A DNA stretch of 64,000 bases from a virus: the IMG/VR virus record IMGVR_UViG_3300044712_001597, positions 1-64,000 of that record; one strand, written 5' to 3'. Under the pieces are notes generated by a model. The model saw nothing but the letters and a program-made list of their open reading frames with translations, was not told where the DNA came from and made no database searches. Each line of letters opens with the position of its first letter. Position 1 is the first letter of the stretch. This document shows positions 16,040 through 23,184 of the stretch, piece by piece. A program made the position numbers and the translations under genes.

Positions 16040-16902
16040 GTTCTGTTACTTCCCTTCCACCGGTCCAATCGCGTTCTTACTCGGCTAGCGCAGTATGGCG
16101 TAGGCTTCTTCGCCAAGTTCTGTGCGAAGGCGCTCCTTCAAAGCCAAGAGGAATGGAGATTCTCGAAGTCATTGGAAACCAGGTGCGCGTCGACATGCGG
16201 CATCCAGTGGTTCTCAGCCGAACCCGTCGCCTCAACTACAAGTTTATGGCGGCCGAAGCTTGGTGGATTCTCAGTGGCAAAAGAGATACGCAGTCCATTG
16301 GAAAGTTCTGCAAGAACATACTTCAGTTTTCCGACGACGGCGAAACCTTTTTTGGAGCCTACGGTCCGAAGATCCGAAACCAACTTGGGTCCGTCATTCG
16401 CTGCCTTGAGATGGATCGTGACTCACGCCAAGCGGTGATCAATATCTGGCGAGAAAATCCTCCAGTCTCAAAAGATATTCCGTGCACTCTGTCCGCACAG
16501 TTTCTCATTCGCGACAACAAACTGCACTGCATTGACACGATGCGATCTAACGACGTCTGGCTCGGATTTCCCTACGACGTCTTCAACTTCTCAATGCTGT
16601 CGTGGAAAGTTCTTGACGAACTGCGGTTTCGTAATCCTTCCTACCAATCTTTGGAGCTCGGTAGTCTTTACCTCAACGCCGGATCGCATCATCTCTACGA
16701 GAGAAACCGAGTCATGGCTGAAAGAATCACCGCCGAGGAAAATGATCTCGAGTATGATCCACTTCCGGAAGCAGGCTACTTCGTGGAGTCGGTAATCGAG
16801 GCTCAACTCGGCTGGGCGATAGGAACAGACGGCCTTCCGCTAAGCCTGTTGGTAACTCCATTTTTCAACTCGCTCCGGAACTTGCAAAAAGTTGAGTCCT
16901 GA
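16036..16902 (+). CDS. ThyA-family nucleotide C5 (hydroxy)methyltransferase, predicted dCMP-specific
   Basis: 288 residues with the thymidylate-synthase fold. The active-site Cys is C150 (DIPC), phosphate-binding R170-S171 and D173 lie in RSND, and HHLY matches the TS HLY motif. The residue aligned with E. coli TS Asn177 is Asp181 (GFPYD). Asp there is found in T4 dCMP hydroxymethylase, and the matching Asn-to-Asp change turns L. casei TS toward dCMP. A dCMP hydroxymethylase or methylase is therefore more likely than a second dTMP synthase, especially with ThyX present. A dUMP hydroxymethylase is less likely. Confidence 0.75.
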   Translation: MSSVTSLPPVQSRSYSASAVWRRLLRQVLCEGAPSKPRGMEILEVIGNQVRVDMRHPVVLSRTRRLNYKFMAAEAWWILSGKRDTQSIGKFCKNILQFSDDGETFFGAYGPKIRNQLGSVIRCLEMDRDSRQAVINIWRENPPVSKDIPCTLSAQFLIRDNKLHCIDTMRSNDVWLGFPYDVFNFSMLSWKVLDELRFRNPSYQSLELGSLYLNAGSHHLYERNRVMAERITAEENDLEYDPLPEAGYFVESVIEAQLGWAIGTDGLPLSLLVTPFFNSLRNLQKVES

Positions 16903-16947
16903 GGAAGATCAAGGTGTTCTCCGTCACCCGGATCCTGGTATGAATAG

Positions 16948-19065
16948 ATGACTCAGGCTATGAAGTTTCCATGCATCGCCAATCTATCGTCGCAAGACAC
17001 GGAGCTTATTACTCCGTGGGAGTTTAAGCCCAAGGTTCCCAAGTTCAACACCAAGCGCTTGTACAAAGAATGGCTTGCGCAAGAATCTACCAAGCACTGT
17101 CTCTACTCGGGTTTCACAGGCGTTGTTCCGTCTCTGCGCATTCACCGAGAAGCAAATCCCGTCCATTCGATCCACGCTCTCGTCGCGGACTACGATTCTG
17201 ACATTACGCAGTCTGATATCGAATCCATGCTGGACCGATCAGTGGATCTAGCACCAAACTGGGTGCATACGACACCATCCGGAGGAGCTCGACTGGTGTG
17301 GATTATTGAACGACCAGTGCTAGTTGCTACGGCGCAAATTCTCAAGAAGACACTGACTTCTGCTGCCAAAGCTCTCGACTTGAAAGGGCTGCTTCCCGGA
17401 TTTGACTTCGAAAACGCGTTTCTCAATTTCACTATCTACTACGACGTCGGACTCGAATGGTGCGAAGTTGAAGGATCCTCGCTACTGCCTGCTTCCGTAG
17501 TAGAAGGTTGGATGCTCAAAGCTTCATCCAGCGCGTCCTGGTCAGGAACTGAAGTCCCGCTTCCTTTGATCGAGAAAGCAGTGCATGAGCGATTCCCTGG
17601 ACGATGGGAAGGACCTTTTGAAGAAGGTTCTCGAGGTGTGCGATTCTGGGATCCCATGGCCGACAATCCCACGGCGGCTGTTGTGCGCCCTACGGGAATG
17701 CAATGCTTCACCGGTCCCTCGGGGTTCGTGTCTTGGTCACAGATTTTCGGAGTTCCTTTTATAGAGCAGTTTACGGCCAAGCGAGTGGGCGATATGCTCG
17801 ACGGCATTTGGTACGATGGACGGAGTTACTGGTATCAATCGGCCGATGAGAAATGGGAATCTCGTGCCGAGAAAGAGATGATCCGTTTTTTCAAGGTCGA
17901 GCACGGTCTCTCAGCCGATCGCGAAAAAGGAGCTATTTACAGCGAGGTTGAACAAGCCTTGCACCTCGTCGATCAACACCGCCGAGTCGCTGGAGCCGCT
18001 CCATTCGTCTACTTTCCTACGGGAATGATCGAGTTCATGGGGCGCAGAGTTCTCAACACGGCCAGTGTCAAAGTTCTTTCCCCGGCTGAAGGAGTTTACG
18101 ACTGGGGCGAAAACTTTCCGTGGATTCAAGCGTTCATTGAAACTCTATTCGGCGATGAAGAGCAAGTGTTGATTTTCATCAGCTGGTTAAAACGCTTTTA
18201 CTGCTCGGCGCTCGCCGGACGTCTGCTGCAAGGTCAAGCTGTCTTTATCGCAGGAACTTCTGGCAAAGGAAAAACGCTTCTCTCTAACATGATCGTATCC
18301 GGCTTAGTGGGCGGTCACATGGACGCGGCCAGTTTCATGCTTGGAGGCTCAAGCTTCAACAAGAATCTCTACCACGTTGGACTTTGGACTATCGACGACG
18401 CCACTCCAGGAGACTCGGTGTCTGACCACAAAAAATTCTCCAGCTTGCTTAAGAAAGTCACGGCAAATACAACTTTTGAGTATCACGCAAAGTTCGCGGA
18501 TTCGGCGATGGTAGAATGGTGCGGCCGAGTCGTCATCACGGGCAACATTGACGCCGAGTCTCTTCGCATTCTTCCGGACTTGGATACCTCAATTCTTGAC
18601 AAGCTTCTTCTGTTCAAGATCGCTGACATCAAGCAAAACTTTCCTGAGAAGCATGAGCTCGCTGAGATCATTCACCGAGAACTTCCCTACTTGGCTGCGT
18701 TTCTTACGCACTTCGAGATTCCTTCTGAGTATCTCAGCGGAGAACAGCGGTATGGCATTGTCAACTATCATCATCGAGAACTCAAGTGCGCGGCTGGTGA
18801 AACCACGGACGTCGCGGTTCTTGAACAGATTTTGGATAGCTTCATCGCTGAGCGAAAACGCAATCGCGAGCCTGTGCCGTGGGTAGGAACCGCTACTGCG
18901 CTGATGCAGGAGATTTACCTGGATGATGTTCTCAAGAGCTTGGTCGGTCGTAACTCGGCAAAATGGTTTGCTATCAATCTTGGAAAACTTGAAGCGCAGA
19001 AGCGCTTTGCTCTTACCTCAGAAATAAAGAACAATCGTCGACTCTACTCTATTGGAACGCCATGA
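16948..19065 (+). CDS. primase-helicase (AEP-like primase plus SF3-type helicase)
   Basis: 705 residues; a start at 16960 is equally possible. The N-terminal part has VADYDSD and the downstream TTPSGGARLVW motif typical of archaeo-eukaryotic-type primase domains. After a linker, the helicase domain has Walker A GTSGKGKT (about 436-443), Walker B WTIDDAT (about 480-486) and VVITGN (motif C, about 531), as in superfamily 3. It should unwind DNA and prime the family A polymerase at the fork. Its stop overlaps the start of the glycosyltransferase gene by four bases. Confidence 0.85.
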   Translation: MTQAMKFPCIANLSSQDTELITPWEFKPKVPKFNTKRLYKEWLAQESTKHCLYSGFTGVVPSLRIHREANPVHSIHALVADYDSDITQSDIESMLDRSVDLAPNWVHTTPSGGARLVWIIERPVLVATAQILKKTLTSAAKALDLKGLLPGFDFENAFLNFTIYYDVGLEWCEVEGSSLLPASVVEGWMLKASSSASWSGTEVPLPLIEKAVHERFPGRWEGPFEEGSRGVRFWDPMADNPTAAVVRPTGMQCFTGPSGFVSWSQIFGVPFIEQFTAKRVGDMLDGIWYDGRSYWYQSADEKWESRAEKEMIRFFKVEHGLSADREKGAIYSEVEQALHLVDQHRRVAGAAPFVYFPTGMIEFMGRRVLNTASVKVLSPAEGVYDWGENFPWIQAFIETLFGDEEQVLIFISWLKRFYCSALAGRLLQGQAVFIAGTSGKGKTLLSNMIVSGLVGGHMDAASFMLGGSSFNKNLYHVGLWTIDDATPGDSVSDHKKFSSLLKKVTANTTFEYHAKFADSAMVEWCGRVVITGNIDAESLRILPDLDTSILDKLLLFKIADIKQNFPEKHELAEIIHRELPYLAAFLTHFEIPSEYLSGEQRYGIVNYHHRELKCAAGETTDVAVLEQILDSFIAERKRNREPVPWVGTATALMQEIYLDDVLKSLVGRNSAKWFAINLGKLEAQKRFALTSEIKNNRRLYSIGTP

Positions 19066-20093
19066 ACATACTCGTCACTGGATCTACGCCTCAACACAAC
19101 GGTCGTAAGAATCGACCCGGCTACATCAGCGTCACCGCCATGCTGGTCTCTGTGCTTAAAAATCTCGGCCATCAAGTTCAGAATCGGCCATTTGACGTGC
19201 ACTCAGATCACGCGAGCGACTTCGATGTCGTCATCGTAGGAATGCACTCATTCACTGGACTTCCTGCAATCCACAAATATCAAGCTTGCGAGTGCATTTA
19301 TCAGGCCGCTGAGGATGGGATTCCTTGTTTCTTCATGCTCGATGACTGGGACATTAAGAAAGTCATCAATGGCTCACGAGCTGTAATGAACCAACCATCG
19401 CGGATTACCAAGCCTCTCTACGAGTATTGCCACGAGTTCAAGTGGGCCACAGAAAACAAAAAGCGGCGGGATCGCATCTTCGAAGCCTGTCGCATCGTGG
19501 TAGATCCGCTCAGTTGGCCGTCTTGCTTGACTCCTCTCTATCCCGGAGGAGAAGTCGCGAAGCTCACAAACTTGATTCCGCCAGAAACGCTGATTCCGTG
19601 GAATCCAGCCAGCGTCACCCCGCAGTACGCCGGGACTCCGTGCATGGACGAAACTCGTGAGGCTCGTTGGATTTTTGCCGTTTTGACGAACCAGTTCAAA
19701 TGGCTTGAGTCTCTCAAACTTGAGTGGCCAGTGCTTCACGCCGGAGGAAAAGCCAGCAAGGCGGACATCTTTCTTTCGGAAGTGCGAATCTTTGAGGAGA
19801 TGTGCCAAAGCTGGGGATCGCTGTCTTGCCCCTACTGGCATCTCGGCAGTGGATGGTACCGCATTCGTCACTGCCTAGCGGTTCAAGCTGGGTGCTTGAT
19901 CGCAGGGGACCCGCGTGAACTGTCGTTTATCGACCCGAGTTTCGCAGTGACGCCTCAGCAGCTTGAAAACCTTGACTTGGACGAAGCCCGGGATCTGCGC
20001 GACCGCCAGCGCTTGGCGTGGAAGACGAAGATCGAGTCGGTTGACGCGCATCGCCAAATCAAGGCAATCTTGCGCGACGTAAAAAAATCTTAA
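19062..20093 (+). CDS. putative glycosyltransferase (GT-B-like), candidate DNA glucosyltransferase
   Basis: 343 residues, starting in an ATGA overlap with the primase-helicase. The N-terminus MNILVTGS, followed by a Rossmann-like pattern and DFDVVIVGMHS, plus the C-terminal SGWYRIRHCLAVQAGCLIAG (as in the sugar-nucleotide half of GT-B enzymes, where W.R.R..EA..AGC recurs), point to a glycosyltransferase. Because it is coupled to replication genes rather than to virion genes, DNA is an attractive acceptor. Both the family and the acceptor are inferred from motifs. Confidence 0.5.
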   Translation: MNILVTGSTPQHNGRKNRPGYISVTAMLVSVLKNLGHQVQNRPFDVHSDHASDFDVVIVGMHSFTGLPAIHKYQACECIYQAAEDGIPCFFMLDDWDIKKVINGSRAVMNQPSRITKPLYEYCHEFKWATENKKRRDRIFEACRIVVDPLSWPSCLTPLYPGGEVAKLTNLIPPETLIPWNPASVTPQYAGTPCMDETREARWIFAVLTNQFKWLESLKLEWPVLHAGGKASKADIFLSEVRIFEEMCQSWGSLSCPYWHLGSGWYRIRHCLAVQAGCLIAGDPRELSFIDPSFAVTPQQLENLDLDEARDLRDRQRLAWKTKIESVDAHRQIKAILRDVKKS

Positions 20094-20098
20094 GATTT

Positions 20099-20140
20099 TT
20101 GTTTACATAGCTGGCATCTAGAGTTATAGCTCTACTTGTC
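20099..20140 (+). promoter_or_regulatory. leaderless-type promoter for the DUF932 gene
   Basis: TTGTTTAC ends at 20106, an 18-base spacer follows, then TATAGC at 20125-20130 and 10 bases ending TTGTC before ATG 20141. A TAGAGT upstream (20118-20123) would give too short a spacer. Confidence 0.7.
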
Positions 20141-20980
20141 ATGAGCAACCTAACTCACTCCAATCAACTTATCGAACTGACAGAATCCGATCTTCGCGAG
20201 CGCGTACCCGCAATCTACGCGACCGACGCAGACAGCCGAGTTTCTGACCGGTACACCTTCGTTCCAACATCCGACGTCCTTCCTGTCTTGCAAGATAGCG
20301 GTTTCGTCGTCACCTCTGCTTCTACTCGGCGAAGCGGTGGGATTCATGCCCGGCATCGTCTCGAACTGTTTCACCGAGACAGTCTCGATGATCTCCGTAA
20401 AGGCCGGTTGGATGGATGTCCGCGGGTGATTCTCGAGAACAGTCACGACCGCAGCCGCCGTTTGGTTCTACTGGCCGGGTATTACCGGCTGGTTTGCTCC
20501 AACGGTCTAGTGGTCGCCAGCGGAGCGTCCGGCGAACTCAAGTCGCTGCACCTCAAATTGGACCGCACGGCGATTTGCACGTTGGTCAAAGATCTCGCGC
20601 GAATGCTCGATGCGACCACCTCGGCTGCGGAGTCCTTCCGCAAGCGCATGTTGACTCCAATGGAGAAATCAACTTTCGCGTGCTACGCGCTCGAAGCTCG
20701 CTATCGCGGATGGAACTACTACCCCATCGAAGCGAAGTCCTTGCTGGCTGTTCGCCGCGACGCCGATAAAGGAGACGATCTTTGGACCGTGTTCAACCGA
20801 GTGCAGGAGAATATCGTGCGCGGAGGAATGACAACCAACGCAGGTCGCCGCAGTCAAGGCTTGAAAAGCTTCCACGCGTCCGTGAAGGTCAATCAGCAAC
20901 TTTGGGCCGGAGCCGAAGCTCTTGCTGCCGGAGGAACGAAGGCGCTACAAGTTCTGCGCAAGCAAATCTCCAAGGAGTAG
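20141..20980 (+). CDS. DUF932-domain protein
   Basis: 279 residues. RYTFVPTSDVLPVLQDSGF, the HARHRLEL region and RLVLLAGYYRLVCSNGLVV are the hallmarks of the phage/plasmid DUF932 family (TIGR03299-like). These proteins are common near recombination genes, but their function is unknown. It is a monocistronic unit with its own leaderless-type promoter and a strong terminator 16 bases after the stop, which implies high, separately controlled expression. Confidence 0.8.
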   Translation: MSNLTHSNQLIELTESDLRERVPAIYATDADSRVSDRYTFVPTSDVLPVLQDSGFVVTSASTRRSGGIHARHRLELFHRDSLDDLRKGRLDGCPRVILENSHDRSRRLVLLAGYYRLVCSNGLVVASGASGELKSLHLKLDRTAICTLVKDLARMLDATTSAAESFRKRMLTPMEKSTFACYALEARYRGWNYYPIEAKSLLAVRRDADKGDDLWTVFNRVQENIVRGGMTTNAGRRSQGLKSFHASVKVNQQLWAGAEALAAGGTKALQVLRKQISKE

Positions 20981-20996
20981 TCTTCATCTTCTTCAT

Positions 20997-21039
20997 AGAG
21001 GGTCGAGACCGCAAGATCTCGGCCCTCTAAACTTTTTTT
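20997..21039 (+). terminator. rho-independent terminator after the DUF932 gene
   Basis: A 12-bp stem, AGAGGGTCGAGA (20997-21008) with TCTCGGCCCTCT (21017-21028), has one T-G wobble and an 8-base loop. AAAC and seven T residues (21033-21039) follow. Confidence 0.9.
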
Positions 21040-21056
21040 CACTTTCTCAAAGATTT

Positions 21057-21097
21057 TTGTTTACTTCTTAGCAGAAGTTGATATGGTCAGAAATGTC
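21057..21097 (+). promoter_or_regulatory. leaderless-type promoter with embedded palindrome, for the AAA ATPase gene
   Basis: TTGTTTAC at 21057-21064, a 17-base spacer, TATGGT at 21082-21087, then 10 bases ending TGTC before ATG 21098. The spacer contains the perfect palindrome ACTTCT-TAGC-AGAAGT (21063-21078), a candidate operator shared with the promoter at 22119. Confidence 0.75.
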
Positions 21098-22051
21098 ATG
21101 AGCAAACCAAACAACATCCAAATCGGCACCCCGGTCCAAGTCAAGATTCGCGGTGAGATTGTCACAGCAACCTACGTCGGCTGGAGCGACCGCTACGACA
21201 CGGGAATTGTGGAGTACAATGGCGATCGCCACTACCGCAAGATTCAAACGGACGGGTCGAGCAGCTTGTCTTCCTCGTCTCCTATCGAAGTTAAGCCAAG
21301 CCGCTTCAACATCAACACGCGGTTCGACTTCATCGAGCAGGTCGTGGACATGGTCATCGCCGGCGAAAGCAAGTCAGTGATCATCACGGGTGATGGCGGT
21401 CTCGGAAAAACTCACACGGTCATGGACCGCGTAAAGAAAGCGGGTCTTGCAGCCAGCGAAGTTTTGGAAGACGCCGATGAAGATGATGAAGAAGGAGAAC
21501 GCACCAGCGGGGTCACGGTCGGCGATTACTTCGTGGTGAAAGGCTTCATCACCAGCCGCGCTCTCTATGAACTGCTCTACGAAAACCGCGACCGCATCGT
21601 GATTTTCGACGATTGCGATAGCGTGTGGGAAGCTCCTACGTCGGTATCGATTCTCAAAGCTGCGTTGGACAGCTACGACACTCGCACAATCAGCTGGCTC
21701 AGCGCGATGAGCGACCCCGACATTCCGCGCTCCTTTGAGTTCCGCGGGCGCATCATCTTCGTCAGCAACCAGAGTCTCGGTAAGCTGGATCAAGCGGTGC
21801 TTAGCCGCTGCCTCTACGTGGACGTTACGATGACGCCAACGGAGAAAATCGAGCGCATCCGCTTTATCGCTCCCAATGTCCGCCCCGATATGTCGATGGC
21901 CGCGAAGAAAGAAGTGGTTGATCTGCTCGAGGAGTTCAAGGACCGCGTGGGCGATCTCAACATCCGCACGTTCTTGAAGGTGTGCGACATCCGCAGTCGT
22001 GGTTCCGAAAACTGGCGCGATCTCGCGGAGTATATGATCACTGCGTTCTAA
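21098..22051 (+). CDS. AAA-family ATPase
   Basis: 317 residues from ATG 21098, set by the promoter. A beta-rich N-terminal part of about 60 residues (TPVQVKIRGEIVTATYVGWSD) resembles a small barrel. Walker A GDGGLGKT is at about 98-105, an acidic insert EDADEDDEEGE follows, Walker B IFDDCD is near 169, and a later Arg in LSRC is a sensor/arginine-finger candidate. The role is unknown; phage AAA proteins of this sort act in replication or protein remodelling. It is a single-gene unit with its own promoter and terminator. Confidence 0.8.
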   Translation: MSKPNNIQIGTPVQVKIRGEIVTATYVGWSDRYDTGIVEYNGDRHYRKIQTDGSSSLSSSSPIEVKPSRFNINTRFDFIEQVVDMVIAGESKSVIITGDGGLGKTHTVMDRVKKAGLAASEVLEDADEDDEEGERTSGVTVGDYFVVKGFITSRALYELLYENRDRIVIFDDCDSVWEAPTSVSILKAALDSYDTRTISWLSAMSDPDIPRSFEFRGRIIFVSNQSLGKLDQAVLSRCLYVDVTMTPTEKIERIRFIAPNVRPDMSMAAKKEVVDLLEEFKDRVGDLNIRTFLKVCDIRSRGSENWRDLAEYMITAF

Positions 22052-22063
22052 CACACAGGTTGG

Positions 22064-22110
22064 AGGCTCCTGAGGACATAAAACTCCTCGGGAGCCTTCA
22101 TCATTTTCTT
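22064..22110 (+). terminator. rho-independent-like terminator after the AAA ATPase gene
   Basis: AGGCTCCTGAGG (22064-22075) pairs with CCTCGGGAGCCT (22086-22097), with one wobble and a 10-base A-rich loop. A modest T-rich tract follows (TTCATCATTTTCTT). Confidence 0.8.
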
Positions 22111-22118
22111 GAAGTTTT

Positions 22119-22159
22119 TTGTTTACTTCTTAGCAGAAGTCGGTACTATCTAAATCGTC
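22119..22159 (+). promoter_or_regulatory. leaderless-type promoter with embedded palindrome, for the DUF2786 gene
   Basis: TTGTTTAC at 22119-22126, a 17-base spacer, TACTAT at 22144-22149, then 10 bases ending CGTC before ATG 22160. ACTTCT-TAGC-AGAAGT (22125-22140) repeats the palindrome of the promoter at 21057. Confidence 0.7.
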
Positions 22160-22888
22160 ATGAGCAACACCACATCTACTTCACAGCAGGAAAGCCTGCT
22201 CAACAAAATCCGTAATCTCCTCAAGCTGGCTGATCCGGCAAACGGAGCCACGCAGGCCGAAATGGAAACCGCGATGCGCAAAGCGCAAGAGCTTATGGTT
22301 CGCCACGGCATCGAGCAAATGGACCTCGGCAGCGCCGCCGAAGCCTCTCCCGTGGACGAAGAGCGCGTCACGATGTCCCGCAAGAAGTATCCGCAAGATC
22401 GTTGGATCCCGCGGGTTCTGAAAGCAGTGTTCGACGTCGACATTTTGGTCTCTTCCGCTTGGCGTCATGGAGCATACCGCCACATGTACATCATCATTGG
22501 AGAGCCGGTTGACCGTGAAGCCGCGAAGATGGCGATCACCTACGTTTTCGACGCGATGACAAAAGGCCTCAATGCGTACCTCAAAGTGACGGGCCAATCA
22601 TGGAATTCTACGACGGCTCATTCGTTCTATCGTGGAGTCGCTGAAGGTTTCATCCGCGAATCGGCTCACGGACGCGCAGCCGCTATGAAGCGCTTTAAGA
22701 AAGAAGAGCAAGACCGCTTCGCGATTGTTCTGGTCGACAAGTCGAAAGCGATCGCCAAGTACGTCGAGACGAAATATCCGAAGCTGCGCTACGGCAGCCG
22801 AGGAATCCGCGCGAACTTCGATGAGTCAGCCCACGCGGCCGGGCACGCAGCGGGAGCCGCTATCGACTTCTCCACGAAGCTCAATTAA
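22160..22888 (+). CDS. DUF2786-domain protein
   Basis: 242 residues. The N-terminal KIRNLLKLADPANGATQAEM and a following KAQELMVRHGI match DUF2786. The remainder (YIIIGEPVDREAAKMAITYVF...AHSFYRGVAEGF) fits the domain that usually follows it (DUF7168-like). The function is unknown; such proteins are common in phages and mobile elements. It lies directly behind its own leaderless-type promoter and is followed by two very small genes. Confidence 0.75.
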   Translation: MSNTTSTSQQESLLNKIRNLLKLADPANGATQAEMETAMRKAQELMVRHGIEQMDLGSAAEASPVDEERVTMSRKKYPQDRWIPRVLKAVFDVDILVSSAWRHGAYRHMYIIIGEPVDREAAKMAITYVFDAMTKGLNAYLKVTGQSWNSTTAHSFYRGVAEGFIRESAHGRAAAMKRFKKEEQDRFAIVLVDKSKAIAKYVETKYPKLRYGSRGIRANFDESAHAAGHAAGAAIDFSTKLN

Positions 22889-22900
22889 CGACCCTCGGTC

Positions 22901-23014
22901 ATGGATTACTCACTTTTGCTCCAAGTGCTGTGGAAGTTAGCTCAAAACTTCTGGCACATCCTTCTCTTCGTGGGAATTCTCGCCATCGTCAGCCTGTGGC
23001 CCATCCGGAAGTAG
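22901..23014 (+). CDS. 37-residue single-span membrane peptide
   Basis: An ATG 12 bases after the DUF2786 stop opens a 37-codon frame with one continuous hydrophobic helix (about residues 13-33, FWHILLFVGILAIVSLW) and a basic C-terminus (PIRK). The size and topology fit a small phage membrane protein; a holin-like role is possible but unsupported by context. Confidence 0.5.
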   Translation: MDYSLLLQVLWKLAQNFWHILLFVGILAIVSLWPIRK

Positions 23015-23184
23015 TCAAAACGCTTCAACGCGAATTCGTCGGTCGATGCTCTTGCGGTCGGCCGGCGAATGTTCGCATCCGCACGGTGCTTGAGCGAAAG
23101 CAAATGTTCGACGGAAAAGTAGTTCCCATTTGCACCGTGGGTTATCTTCTTTGCGAAGAATGCGCGACTTCGCGATCTCATTGA
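22996..23184 (+). CDS. small zinc-ribbon protein
   Basis: 62 residues if started at GTG 22996; the frame is open back to a GTG at 22930. CSC near residue 18 and CEEC near residue 55 form a four-Cys zinc-ribbon pattern. It overlaps the preceding membrane peptide. It is the last gene of the plus-strand arm and ends inside the stop region of the opposing giant gene (overlap 23178-23184), with no terminator between. Confidence 0.5.
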   Translation: MAHPEVVKTLQREFVGRCSCGRPANVRIRTVLERKQMFDGKVVPICTVGYLLCEECATSRSH

